From: Bacteroidales bacterium M8
Lineage (GTDB): Bacteria > Bacteroidota > Bacteroidia > Bacteroidales > Muribaculaceae
Direction of reading: 5' to 3'
NCBI GenBank assembly: GCA_001689495.1
Contig: LUJS01000024.1
Span: 191 to 64,190, forward strand
Length of the DNA: 64,000 nucleotides
Shown here: piece by piece, positions 44,534 through 53,503 of the stretch
Position numbering within the stretch: the first letter of the stretch is position 1
How the letters are laid out: each line of letters opens with the position of its first letter
The notes under the pieces: generated by a model
Databases searched by the model: none
Seen by the model: only the letters and a program-made list of their open reading frames with translations
What the model was told of the DNA's origin: nothing
Program-made: the position numbers and the translations under genes

Positions 44534-47500
44534 TGCGGCGGGAGATGATGATGGCGGCGAGGATGATGCCGATGACGAGGAGGATGATGGCGGCGGTGAC
44601 GGGCGAGAAGCGTGTCTCGGCCTCGGGGGTGTCTTGGCGCGAGAGGGTGACCGTGCGGTCGGTGACGCCGTCAGTCCGGGCCATGTCGCGCGTGTAGTCG
44701 AGGCTCTCGGCTTGGGGCAGCGACCGGGCTATGAACTGCTGCAGGGGGATGTTGTCGCTGACAAATTCGGTGCCGGGATCGCCGTGGCGGGCGGTGAGGC
44801 GTGCGTGGAGCGAGGCGGTGAGGGCGAGCTGACGGTCGGTGGGGTGCCAGTAGCCCTTGCGGGCGCTCTCGAGCATGACGGCGGTGAGCTCCTGCAAGGC
44901 CGCGGGGTTGGCGCTGTCGAAGTATCGCTCGATGCCGAGGCCGTGGATGTCGCGCACGTAGACGTCGAACATCTCGTCGTATATGCCGGGGGCTAGCACC
45001 GAGGGGCGGGTCACTGTCCAGCCGAATATGTTGCGGGCCATCTCGCCGAATGTCCCTGCCGTCGAGGCTCCGCCCTCCATGCGCGTGCTGATGTAGCGGA
45101 GATTGAGCAGGGTGACCCTTGTCTCGGCGGCGACGGCCATCGAGGCATCCTGCATGCGGGGTAGCGAGGGGTTGCGATAGTCGGCCATGAGCATTTGGGG
45201 CTCCTGACCGCCGAGATGAGTGGCGAGGAGCGAGAGACTTCCGGCAAACTCATAGACGTGGTCGAGGCTCACGGGGCCCCACGTGTTGCTCTGCCGCGGC
45301 TGCACTATCACGTCGGTGCCCGAGACGGCGGCGCGCATGGCCGAGGGGATGGAGGTGCCCCACGCGAGGGTGTCGCCATAAATGGCCGACATGTTGCCGA
45401 CGTATGTGTCGGCCAGCTCGGAGCGGTCGGTCCACGCGCCCGAGTTTTCGGTGCGGGCAAGCATTCCGGTCGAGTATCCCGACGACACCGGTCCGAAGAC
45501 GCGCATGGCCGAGAGCCTACGGGCCTCGCGGGGCGGGATGCCGCCGTCGACCATGGCCTTTTCCTGTGCCAGCGTGCCCTCGGCCACATAATTGGGGAGC
45601 GAGTCGCCGTCCATTGCCCCGGAGGCGAGCCTGACGGCATCGGTGATGAGCAACAGGCGCGAGGCGGCGATGTCGCGCAACTGGCCCGACACCTGTATCA
45701 TCACGTCTATGCGCGGACGACCGAGGCGGGCGGCGGGTGTGAGCCTGAGGTCGATGACGCGCCCCATGCGGTCGCGCACGGGCTCTACGCCCAGCATCCT
45801 GAGCGCCTGTGCCACCGTGGCGCCCTGCGTCGAGATGAACTCGCCTGCCCAGAGCGAGAAGCTGACCTTGCGCGGCCAGTGGCCATGCTCCATGCGATAG
45901 CGGTGCAGGGTGCTGTCGGCCAGCCTCGCGCCCGTTGTCCACGCCTCGTCCGAGGGGGTGGCGTCGGGGTTGATGCTGAATATATTGCGTCCCGTGGGGA
46001 GTGCCTCGGGGTTGCGCACGGGATCGCCCCCGGTCGAGGGTGCGGCGGGTCGGCCCGACAGCAGCGAGGTCATGGCGCGGAACTCGGCCTCGGGACTCTG
46101 CAGCAGCGCGTCCCTGACCGAACGCACACACGGGTCTGACATCCCCCTAACGGCTGCCTTGGCGGCGGGAAGATAGCGTCGGGCCACGAGGCGCTTGTCA
46201 TGCAGGTCGTTGTCGGAGATTAGCCCTGCGTCGCGGTCGCGGCGGGCGGCGTCATAGGCCAGACGGTCGGCACAGATGGCGGTGAGGGTGGCGAGCATGT
46301 CGCGCTCGGAGTAGGGACGGCCCATGACGTAGTGAGCGGCGGGCACCTTCTCGGTAGCAAGCTCGGCGAGATAGTCAGAGACCCTGCGCAGGTCGTCGGC
46401 ACCGTATGCCACACCCGCCACCGAGTCGAGCCCGAGGTCGCTGTGGAGCCCCTGACCGACTATGCGGGCCTTGAGCGACGGTGTGTTGTGCGAGGGGTTG
46501 GCGAGGGCATCGTCGATGTCGCGGGCCAACGCGGCATATCGGTCGCCGAGGCCCGAATCTGCATAGGGCGCAGGGAGATGGCTGACGAGCACGGCACGGC
46601 TGCGTCGGCGGGCAATGACCGACTCGCCGGTGTTGGCCACGTTATAGAAATAGAAATGCGGACGGTTGCCCGTCAGCGCGTCGGCCCAATCGGCATCCCT
46701 GAGGGCCACGCTCTTGCCGGGTATGAACTCGAGATTGCCGTGTGTGCCGAAGTGTATCAGCGCGTCGGCATCAAACCCCTTGAGCATATAGAGGTATGCG
46801 GCGACATAGCTGTGCGGAGGGGGCACCATGCCCTTGTCGGCAAGGCGTGCGTCGTCGTCGCCTATCAGCGAGCGCGGCTGGGGCATCAGCAGTATGTTGC
46901 CGTATCTAAGGGCCGCCACCGCGATGCTGTCGCCACGCGCCATCATGGCGCCGGGGGCAGGGCCGTAGTGACGCTCGACCTCGGCATAGCTCTCGGGCAT
47001 CAATACATCGTCTGCCCACTCCCTGTATGTATCTGCATCGACCCACACGGGCGAGGCGGAGTCCATGAACCTGCGCATGGCCGCGGGGGCATAGTCGCCG
47101 GTGACCTCGCAGCGTGCCGAGAGCTGGCGGTCGAATGCCTCGAGCGTCGGAGGGAGCCCCGAGACGTCATAGCCCTCGGAGCGCAAGTGTTTCAGGAAGT
47201 TGTAGAGCGAGGGCACCACCTCCATGCCCGAGGCGAGCATGCCGTCACGTCCGGGCGAACGGAAGCATACCACCGCCACGCGCTTGTCGGCGTTGGACTT
47301 GTGCCTGAGGGCCATGAATCGCGAGAACTGCTCGACGAATGCATCCATCCTCCCCTCGATCGGGTTGTGGGTCACGGGACCGCCGTCGACGGCATCCTGC
47401 GTGGCTATGCACACGGGCGACATGGCGCCGTCAATCTCGGGCATTATGATGCGGGCGTTGAGGGTGCCGGGAGCGACGCCCTTGTCGGGGTCGAGCCACT

Positions 47501-48401
47501 CTTGGCGTGTCTGCGTGACCGGAAACGGGGTGAACAGAGGTATCCCCTCGCGGTGACACCAGCCGGCCAGCGAGTCGTTGCCCAGTCGCCCCATGGGCAG
47601 GTAGACGATGGCGTCGGGAGCCACTTGGCGCAGCAGACGGGCACGGTTGCGTCCCGAAGCCGAGAGAGGATAGATGTTGAAGCCGCGGGCGGTGAGGCGC
47701 GAGACCAGCGTGTCGATGTGCGCCCTGTTGCCCTCGACGGGGAAGTTGAGACCCGAGACCAGCGCCACCTTGGGGGCCGATTCGTGATATAATCCTTGGT
47801 CGCGCAGGTGCTCCTCGAGGGCCGTGGCTTTGTCGAAATAGCACCCCTCGGCCAGATGATAGAACAGCCCATCGGGGAGTATGACCGGTGGCGGCGGTGT
47901 CTGCAGTCCGAGCTTGTGGGGCGTGGCGAGGGCCCTGAGGCGATGCATCAGGCCGACGTAGTTGGCGCGGCAGGGGTTGCGGAAGTAGAGCCTGAGCGAG
48001 TCTGACTCGGCCCGGGTGATGTTGCGGTCCATGGCAAAGCCGGTATCGTGTACCCTGACGGTATATACCGGGGTGCCCCTGCGGGCGGCGTCCTCGAGGT
48101 CGGCGGTCTGCAGCGAGTCGAGATAGAGCCCCCTGCCATACATCACCACGACGTCATAGCCGTCAAAACCGCGTGCCTCGGTCATGGGCACGCAGGTCAC
48201 GTCGCAGCGTGCCCGGGCGGCGTTCTGCTCCAGCTCGGCGGCCTGCACGGGCAGCGGATTGACCACCAGCAAGCGTGTCGGCGAGAGCCAGTGGCGATAG
48301 GCCAAGTAACCTGCGGCGAGTATCAGGAGTATCACGACGAGTCTCACTATCAATGAGACTGAGACTCCTAATGAGACTGAGACTTTGAGACGGCGTGGCA
48401 T
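44517..48401 (-). CDS. CobN/HmuS-like chelatase, membrane-anchored
   Basis: This 1294-residue protein has the CobN/magnesium-chelatase H core, including HFGTHGNLEFIPGKSVALRD and RRRSRAVLVSHLPAPYADSG. One hydrophobic helix lies near residues 22-39 and another just before the C-terminal IIISRRKSQSH, with positive charges on the outer side of both. This predicts a large periplasmic domain tethered at both ends. That matches HmuS-type homologues of heme-uptake loci better than cytoplasmic CobN, and no cobS/cobT-type ATPase genes adjoin. The start at 48401 lies in repeat R5. Chelatase or reverse-chelatase activity is inferred. Confidence 0.82.
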   Translation of the reverse strand: MPRRLKVSVSLGVSVSLIVRLVVILLILAAGYLAYRHWLSPTRLLVVNPLPVQAAELEQNAARARCDVTCVPMTEARGFDGYDVVVMYGRGLYLDSLQTADLEDAARRGTPVYTVRVHDTGFAMDRNITRAESDSLRLYFRNPCRANYVGLMHRLRALATPHKLGLQTPPPPVILPDGLFYHLAEGCYFDKATALEEHLRDQGLYHESAPKVALVSGLNFPVEGNRAHIDTLVSRLTARGFNIYPLSASGRNRARLLRQVAPDAIVYLPMGRLGNDSLAGWCHREGIPLFTPFPVTQTRQEWLDPDKGVAPGTLNARIIMPEIDGAMSPVCIATQDAVDGGPVTHNPIEGRMDAFVEQFSRFMALRHKSNADKRVAVVCFRSPGRDGMLASGMEVVPSLYNFLKHLRSEGYDVSGLPPTLEAFDRQLSARCEVTGDYAPAAMRRFMDSASPVWVDADTYREWADDVLMPESYAEVERHYGPAPGAMMARGDSIAVAALRYGNILLMPQPRSLIGDDDARLADKGMVPPPHSYVAAYLYMLKGFDADALIHFGTHGNLEFIPGKSVALRDADWADALTGNRPHFYFYNVANTGESVIARRRSRAVLVSHLPAPYADSGLGDRYAALARDIDDALANPSHNTPSLKARIVGQGLHSDLGLDSVAGVAYGADDLRRVSDYLAELATEKVPAAHYVMGRPYSERDMLATLTAICADRLAYDAARRDRDAGLISDNDLHDKRLVARRYLPAAKAAVRGMSDPCVRSVRDALLQSPEAEFRAMTSLLSGRPAAPSTGGDPVRNPEALPTGRNIFSINPDATPSDEAWTTGARLADSTLHRYRMEHGHWPRKVSFSLWAGEFISTQGATVAQALRMLGVEPVRDRMGRVIDLRLTPAARLGRPRIDVMIQVSGQLRDIAASRLLLITDAVRLASGAMDGDSLPNYVAEGTLAQEKAMVDGGIPPREARRLSAMRVFGPVSSGYSTGMLARTENSGAWTDRSELADTYVGNMSAIYGDTLAWGTSIPSAMRAAVSGTDVIVQPRQSNTWGPVSLDHVYEFAGSLSLLATHLGGQEPQMLMADYRNPSLPRMQDASMAVAAETRVTLLNLRYISTRMEGGASTAGTFGEMARNIFGWTVTRPSVLAPGIYDEMFDVYVRDIHGLGIERYFDSANPAALQELTAVMLESARKGYWHPTDRQLALTASLHARLTARHGDPGTEFVSDNIPLQQFIARSLPQAESLDYTRDMARTDGVTDRTVTLSRQDTPEAETRFSPVTAAIILLVIGIILAAIIISRRKSQSH
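48340..48391 (-). repeat. Repeat copy R5, loop-less, encodes the chelatase N terminus
   Basis: The 13-mer TGAGACTGAGACT occurs twice (48354-48366 and 48372-48384), with a half copy before and after, but without the 20-nt loop of R1-R4. Read on the minus strand it encodes KVSVSLGVSVSL just ahead of the membrane helix of the CobN-like protein. Confidence 0.8.
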
Positions 48402-48417
48402 GAGGCGGGGACGGGAA

Positions 48418-49314
48418 TCAGAAATTGGACTTGAGGTATGCGGCCTTGCGCTCGACGGGCGACAGCGGACGCTCGGCAAGACCCTGACGGATGTGGTCTA
48501 TGTATATCTGCTGAATGGCGGGGATCTGCCCGAGACCCTCGATGACGGCCGAGACCTCGAAACCCTCGCGCTCGAGCCTCTCGCGCCACTCGCGGTCGAT
48601 GTCCTTGCGGGCATGCTCTCCGGCCACGAACAGGAACGGCACCAGCAGCACTCGGCGAGCCTTGTCGCGGCGCAGGCACGCGAGGGCAGTGTCATAGGTG
48701 GGATACCCCTCGACCGTGGCCACATGAAACCGCGGATGACCCGTGGCCGCAAACATATAGTCCACCTGCGAGTATATTGCCGTGGCGGGTGTCTCGGTGC
48801 CGTGGCCAACCAGCAGCACCGCACCGTCCGAAGTTGCCGCCGAGGCGTGGCGCGAGGCGAGTATCGAGGTGACCCTGCGGCAGTCGTCTACCGAATAGAG
48901 CAGCGGACGCCCGACCCTTATCTCCTTGAAGAATGGCGCCATGGCCTCGGCCTCGGCGGTCAGCGCGGCCATCTCGATGCCGTCGATGATGTTGGTGCTC
49001 TGGACAAAGACGTGGGTATAGCCCTCGGCGGCGAGGGTGAGCAGCGCCTCGCGGGGATTCTGCCTGACGATGCCGCGCTTGGCAAGGCGCGAGATGACCG
49101 TGCGCGAGGTGTATGCCTCGGCAATCCTCATCGCGGGGAACTCGGCCCGGGCCCTGTCGTTGACGGCCTCGATGGTGGCGGCGCGCGTGTCGTCGTGCGT
49201 GGTGCCGAAATGCACCATCAGCAGCGCGGCCTTGTCGCCCTCGGCCTGATCGCCGAAGGCTGCCGCGGGCAGGAAGGTAATCAAAATGAACAGTAGAGTC
49301 TGTAGTCTGTGCAT
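48418..49314 (-). CDS. Exported CbiK-type sirohydrochlorin cobaltochelatase homologue
   Basis: This 298-residue protein has a signal peptide (MHRLQTLLFILITFLPAAAF) and the class II chelatase fold: LLMVHFGTTHDDTR, LLVGHGTETPATAIYSQVDY and LFVAGEHARKDI, whose histidines correspond to metal-site residues of CbiK. Periplasmic CbiK forms are known in Desulfovibrio. ATG 49314 is chosen for the signal peptide; the open frame extends 23 codons further. It ends 17 bp before the CobN-like gene. It probably binds or moves metal in a tetrapyrrole outside the cytoplasm. Confidence 0.85.
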   Translation of the reverse strand: MHRLQTLLFILITFLPAAAFGDQAEGDKAALLMVHFGTTHDDTRAATIEAVNDRARAEFPAMRIAEAYTSRTVISRLAKRGIVRQNPREALLTLAAEGYTHVFVQSTNIIDGIEMAALTAEAEAMAPFFKEIRVGRPLLYSVDDCRRVTSILASRHASAATSDGAVLLVGHGTETPATAIYSQVDYMFAATGHPRFHVATVEGYPTYDTALACLRRDKARRVLLVPFLFVAGEHARKDIDREWRERLEREGFEVSAVIEGLGQIPAIQQIYIDHIRQGLAERPLSPVERKAAYLKSNF

Positions 49315-49351
49315 GGCTTGCGTGAGGGGGGATGGGTGGAGAGCCTGATTT

Positions 49352-49392
49352 GAAAAAGACCTCCCGGAATGACACCGCGTCATCCCGGGAGG
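49352..49392 (-). terminator. Intrinsic terminator between DUF4374 and cbiK-like genes
   Basis: On the minus strand CCTCCCGG (49392-49385) pairs with CCGGGAGG (49367-49360), with TGAC/GTCA pairing inside the loop, followed by TCTTTTTC. It lies 44 bp after the DUF4374 stop and should end or reduce transcription from the riboswitch promoter before the chelatases. Confidence 0.75.
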
Positions 49393-49435
49393 CGGGCAGA
49401 AAAAAGTGTACTAAAATATTGATGAATGATATGAC

Positions 49436-50707
49436 TTACTTGACGTCCTCGACCACGCGGATCTGCTCGAAATAGTAGCCGGGAGCCATCTCGGCACCCT
49501 TGACGGTGGTTCCGGTGAGGGCGTCATAGATATAGATGACGGGGTTGGTGCCCTCGGCGTCGACGCCGATGTATGCCTTGTGGTTCACATAGGCCATGCG
49601 CGACGAGAATCGGCCGCCGCTGTATGCGAGCTGCTTGCCATTGTAGCTGACGGGGGTCGCGGTCTTGGCGGCGACGTCGAGCACGGTATAATAGTGCGCG
49701 AAGTCGTCGATGGCGGTGCCCATGGCGTCGTTGCGGGCGTAGGCCATGGCCTTGTCGCCGCCCAGATACATCACCGAGATGAGCTTGCCGCCGGCGGTGA
49801 AGCCGTCATACGAGGGGTCGAACTCTGTCTTTCCGGCGGGAATCTTGAGCAGGTGCGAGTGTTCCGAGCCGTCGGCGTCGTCGCTCACGCAGGCAAGGAA
49901 GAGGTTGCCCTTGTCGTCGATGAACTCGGTGGTCTGCAGCAGCTCGCCGTATGCGGTGCCAACCATCTCGACGTCGTTGTCAAAGCAGGGATTCTTCTCG
50001 AGCACCTTCATCGTGGCGGGGTCGATGACGGCGGTCATCATCGGGGTGACGCGCTTGCCGTGACGGCCCGAGGTCTTGGCGTAATAGAAGTAGAAGAGTC
50101 TGTTGTCCTGAGCGCGATATGCCAGAATGCCCGATGTGGTGAACAGGTCGGCGTCGGCGGGGAGCTCGATGTCGAGCGCGCCCTCGGCGATGATGCTCAT
50201 GTCGGTGGCGTTGAGCTTGGTCCAGATTATCTTGTTGGCCTCGCCGTTTGCGGCCATGATGACCAGCGTGTTGTCGTCGGTCCATGCGTGGGTGTACTTG
50301 CGGGTCGAGTAGGTGTTGGTCTTGAACCTGCGCTCGGCCACCACGTTGATGCGGTTGTTGCGGATGGTGTACTTGGCAAATCGGTCGCCCGACACGGGTA
50401 CCTGATAGTAGTATGCGCCCTTATAGATTGTCTCGAGCGAGAGCGTGGCGTTGACCTCGGTGCCTGTGCCCTCGAATGTTATCTCGGGCTGGTCGGCGTC
50501 GAGCGAGCTGACGCTGCGCACCAGTGTCTGCACGTCGCGTGCCATGCCGCCGTGGCGGTCAAGGGCCACCCAGAGGTCGAAGTGATAGTCTGAGACAAGG
50601 GTGGGATCGTCGGGCGTGTCGGGGTCGTCGTCGTCAGAGCATGACGTGAACCCGAAGGTCAGGAACAGCGCCATGAACGGAAGCAGCAGAAACTTGAATT
50701 TCTTCAT
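49436..50707 (-). CDS. DUF4374-like surface lipoprotein, probable beta-propeller
   Basis: This 423-residue protein has a lipoprotein signal (TFGFTSC, lipidated Cys23) followed by an acidic DDDDPDTPDD linker of the kind that directs Bacteroidetes lipoproteins to the surface. A repeated beta-strand body follows (YTHAWTDDNTLVIMAANGE, FFYYAKTSG, AYIGVDAEGTNPVIYIYDA). This matches DUF4374, often next to TonB receptors. Lying 43 bp after the B12-type receptor, it may capture corrinoids for it, as BtuG-like lipoproteins do; that role is inferred. Confidence 0.78.
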   Translation of the reverse strand: MKKFKFLLLPFMALFLTFGFTSCSDDDDPDTPDDPTLVSDYHFDLWVALDRHGGMARDVQTLVRSVSSLDADQPEITFEGTGTEVNATLSLETIYKGAYYYQVPVSGDRFAKYTIRNNRINVVAERRFKTNTYSTRKYTHAWTDDNTLVIMAANGEANKIIWTKLNATDMSIIAEGALDIELPADADLFTTSGILAYRAQDNRLFYFYYAKTSGRHGKRVTPMMTAVIDPATMKVLEKNPCFDNDVEMVGTAYGELLQTTEFIDDKGNLFLACVSDDADGSEHSHLLKIPAGKTEFDPSYDGFTAGGKLISVMYLGGDKAMAYARNDAMGTAIDDFAHYYTVLDVAAKTATPVSYNGKQLAYSGGRFSSRMAYVNHKAYIGVDAEGTNPVIYIYDALTGTTVKGAEMAPGYYFEQIRVVEDVK

Positions 50708-50750
50708 TGTCGTCTGATAGTTTTTTTATGGTTGGTTTATTCTGTGGATT

Positions 50751-53102
50751 TCATTGCAGGAATACCCTGAACTTGGCGTGGAAGGCGCGTCCGGGCTTCT
50801 GTAGCATGTAGTTGTCATAGGCCGTGCGGTCCAGTATGTTGTCGCACTCGGCGGTGAGGTTGTATCGCCCGTCGTGCCACGAGTATGTCACGGCGACCGA
50901 GGTGATGTTCTGGGTGGGTATGCGTGCCTTGGACGACGCCGCGCCGTATGCCTCCCAGTTCAGGTAATACCAGTGTATCCACTCGTGCGACACTAGCAGG
51001 CGCAGGCGGTCGGCGGGGAGGGCGCCGAGCCCCAGCGAGTATGACGCCTCGGCGTTGCCGAAGACCCACGGGCGGTTGGGCACGCGGTTGCGGTATGTGG
51101 CCGAGGGGTTGCCGTCGGTCTTGTATCGGCGCATGTTGCGGGCATCGTTCCAGCTGCCGTTGACCGACACGCGCAGGGCATCGCGCCACGTATAGCCGAG
51201 GTCGAAGTCGAGCCCCTTGATGTCGATGGCGGGCTCGTTGACATACTGCATCATACCCTCGCGCTCTGAGACGGTGGCGCGGATGAAGTTCTGGACATGG
51301 CGTATGAAGCCGTTGACCTCGTATGTCACCGCATGGCCCGCGGCAGGGCGCCACGTGCCGAAGATGCCGAGGTTATAGTTGTTGCTCTGCTCGGGGCGCA
51401 GCGCGAGGTTGGCATAGACTGTGGTGCCGTTGCCCAGCAGCTCGCGCGACAGGGGCAGGCGCACGCTGTGCTCGTATGACGCCTTGAACGCCACCTCGGG
51501 CCTGAGGGTGAACCTCGACCCCACTCCGGCACCCCAGTAGCTCTTGGTCACGTCGGGCTCGATGCGGTCGGCACCCGTGACGGTCGAGTTGTCGCGCTGG
51601 CGTATGGAGGTGACGTTGATGTAGTCCTTGACGAAGGCCAAGTTGCTGAGGCGTCCGTCAAAGTATGTGTCGGAGTATGTCAGCGACAGTATGTGCTTGG
51701 TCACGACGTCGTTGGTGGGCTCGAAAGTCCTGTCGACATCGTCGGTGCGGCGGTTGCCACGGCGGTTGAGCATGTAGTTGAGGCTAATCTGATGGCAGGG
51801 CAGGAACTCATAGTCGGCACCGGCGTTGACCACCGTGAGCGGACGCCTGTAGACACGGATGGAGCGTGCCTTGCCGGTCATCTCGTTGCCGCTCGACGGA
51901 ATCCACGTGCCGTCCCACGAATACTTGCTATAGGCCGTGTCGACAGTCTCGCTCCTGTCCCATGTATGAGTGAGACTGAGACGGGTGGCCACCGGTCCCC
52001 ACTGCTTGTCATATCGCATGGCCACGTTCCACGCATGCGACTTGCGACGGGCCGAGCCATAGACCTTGTTCTGCATGGCACCGGTCTGTATGTCCTTGTC
52101 GATTAGGGTATATGACCCGCTGACAAAGAATGCGTCGGCCCACGCCACGTCGTTGACACCGGCCTCGATCTGGCCCAGCACCGAGAGATAGCCGTCGTGG
52201 AATCTCTTGCGGTCGGTGATGACATAGCGGTCCTCAGCCTCGCTCCACACCTCGACATCCTTCATCGTGTAGTCGTTCTTGGAATAGCTGAGGCCGAACG
52301 TGGGTCGCACCGCAATCACCGTGCCGGGTATGAAATACTGGCCCGCAAGGTCGGCGCTGTGGGTATGGAACGAGCCAATGCCGTATGATGCGTCCAGAAA
52401 GTTGCGCCTCTCGCGACGGGTCACTATGTTGACCGCACCGCCCAAAGCGTCAGACCCCAGCGCGGCAGGCACCACGCCCTTATATAGCTCGACGCGCTCG
52501 ACGATGTTGACGGGTATGTTGTCGAGGTTGACCTCGCTCCCCTTCGAGTCGAGAGGCACGCCGTCGATGAAATATCTTATCGAATTGCCCGACAGGCCGT
52601 TGATGGAGAGGTCGAGGTCGGACCCCGCACCACCCTGACGGCGCACCTTGACGCCAGCCGTGTGGCCCACGAGGTTGTTGAGGTTGGTCAGGCGGTTCAC
52701 GTCGGCCTTGAGCTCGACGGCGTTGACCGACAGCGCCCCCTCGGCCAGACGACGCCCTGCCGACTTGCCATAGACATTGACGTCGCCCAGAGCCACGGCA
52801 TTGTCGTCGAGAGTGAAATCGACCTTCATGTCCGACTTCACGTCGACCTCGCGGGCCTGAGCCACATAGCCCACCGCCAAAGCCTCGAGCCGATGACGCC
52901 CCACAGGGAGGCTGATGGCATATCCACCCTCGCCGTCGGCCCGGCAGCCGCCCGCAGGCGCTGACACCGTCGCATAGGGGACTCCCCTCCCCTGCGCGTC
53001 GCGCACATGGCCGGACACAACAAAGTCTGCCGCGACAGCCGCAAGCGGCAGCCACAACAGCAACAAAACGATGGCAAGGGTCATGCTCCCTCTCTCTCTC
53101 AT
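50751..53102 (-). CDS. TonB-dependent receptor, BtuB-like corrinoid transporter
   Basis: This 783-residue protein has a signal peptide, a carboxypeptidase-regulatory-like domain (VSGHVRDAQGRGVPYATVSA), a plug (GDVNVYGKSAGRRLAEGALS, then FIDGVPLDSKGSEVNLDNIP) and a 22-strand barrel. The cobalamin riboswitch directly upstream points to a corrinoid as substrate. ATG 53102 is preferred because the Arg-rich MRERGSM gives the signal a charged start; ATG 53084 and 53159 are alternatives. DUF4374, CbiK-like and CobN-like genes follow. Confidence 0.9.
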   Translation of the reverse strand: MRERGSMTLAIVLLLLWLPLAAVAADFVVSGHVRDAQGRGVPYATVSAPAGGCRADGEGGYAISLPVGRHRLEALAVGYVAQAREVDVKSDMKVDFTLDDNAVALGDVNVYGKSAGRRLAEGALSVNAVELKADVNRLTNLNNLVGHTAGVKVRRQGGAGSDLDLSINGLSGNSIRYFIDGVPLDSKGSEVNLDNIPVNIVERVELYKGVVPAALGSDALGGAVNIVTRRERRNFLDASYGIGSFHTHSADLAGQYFIPGTVIAVRPTFGLSYSKNDYTMKDVEVWSEAEDRYVITDRKRFHDGYLSVLGQIEAGVNDVAWADAFFVSGSYTLIDKDIQTGAMQNKVYGSARRKSHAWNVAMRYDKQWGPVATRLSLTHTWDRSETVDTAYSKYSWDGTWIPSSGNEMTGKARSIRVYRRPLTVVNAGADYEFLPCHQISLNYMLNRRGNRRTDDVDRTFEPTNDVVTKHILSLTYSDTYFDGRLSNLAFVKDYINVTSIRQRDNSTVTGADRIEPDVTKSYWGAGVGSRFTLRPEVAFKASYEHSVRLPLSRELLGNGTTVYANLALRPEQSNNYNLGIFGTWRPAAGHAVTYEVNGFIRHVQNFIRATVSEREGMMQYVNEPAIDIKGLDFDLGYTWRDALRVSVNGSWNDARNMRRYKTDGNPSATYRNRVPNRPWVFGNAEASYSLGLGALPADRLRLLVSHEWIHWYYLNWEAYGAASSKARIPTQNITSVAVTYSWHDGRYNLTAECDNILDRTAYDNYMLQKPGRAFHAKFRVFLQ

Positions 53103-53236
53103 ATCGGTCGGTCTATAGGTCGGCGGGAGCAAAAACGACAATACAACCTGACACGGCACGGCCCGGAGGGCACGGCGCGGAGCGAGAGCGGTTGTCTTGA
53201 AATTTTATATCCCGAAAATTCAAAACAAAATAATCT

Positions 53237-53408
53237 GTCGCGGCAGGTCTTCTGACTCGCCCCCTCTCTCAGGCCGCCTTCCCGTCGGGACATGTCCGAC
53301 AGTGGCATCTCAAGGCCATTCAGAGCGTTGCGGGGGACTCACAGCAGCGGGTCTGTCCGGGATTCTCACCCGGTTCCCTTTTCATCGCGCCAAGCGCGAC
53401 ACCGAAAC
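53237..53408 (-). promoter_or_regulatory. Cobalamin riboswitch
   Basis: Read on the minus strand this has the conserved parts of the class I cobalamin aptamer in order: AAAAGGGAACCGGGTGAGAA, CCCGCTGCTGTGAG, the B12 box GCCACTG (53306-53300), GGGAAGGCGG, and GAGTCAGAAGACCTGCC near the 3' end. It begins at the predicted transcription start and ends about 135 nt before the receptor start codon. Binding of adenosyl- or another cobalamin should switch the receptor off. The 134 bases between it and the receptor gene hold no other feature I can see. Confidence 0.95.
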
Positions 53409-53414
53409 ATAGCG

Positions 53415-53446
53415 CAAAGTTACAAACAATCCCCCAAACCGCCAAA
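53415..53446 (-). promoter_or_regulatory. Promoter of the riboswitch-receptor transcript
   Basis: On the minus strand TTTG (53446-53443) and TAACTTTG (53422-53415) are 20 bp apart, placing the start near 53410 at the riboswitch edge. Most of this promoter lies in a 40-nt segment repeated at 59456-59495. Confidence 0.75.
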
Positions 53447-53456
53447 TTTTTGTTAA
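53417..53456. repeat. 40-nt promoter-bearing repeat, copy 1
   Basis: This segment is identical at 39 of 40 positions to 59456-59495 and in the same orientation. It covers the -33 and most of the -7 element of the riboswitch promoter. Both copies lie upstream of minus-strand operons. Confidence 0.8.
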
Positions 53457-53503
53457 GACAAGGGCCGGACAACAGTCTGTGTCCGGCCCGATGCGTGGTT
53501 GCC

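Noticed and set aside
44517..48401. Aerobic cobaltochelatase CobN of de novo B12 synthesis
   Set aside because: The protein has membrane helices at both ends and no CobS/CobT partners nearby; an HmuS-like envelope chelatase fits better.
51955..51985. Another copy of the AGTCTC repeat inside the BtuB-like gene
   Set aside because: The match is short and the encoded LSLTHTWD fits an ordinary barrel strand, so chance codon use explains it.
53237..53408. Structured GC-rich repeat region or rRNA fragment
   Set aside because: Read on the minus strand it contains all conserved parts of a cobalamin riboswitch in order, including the B12 box.
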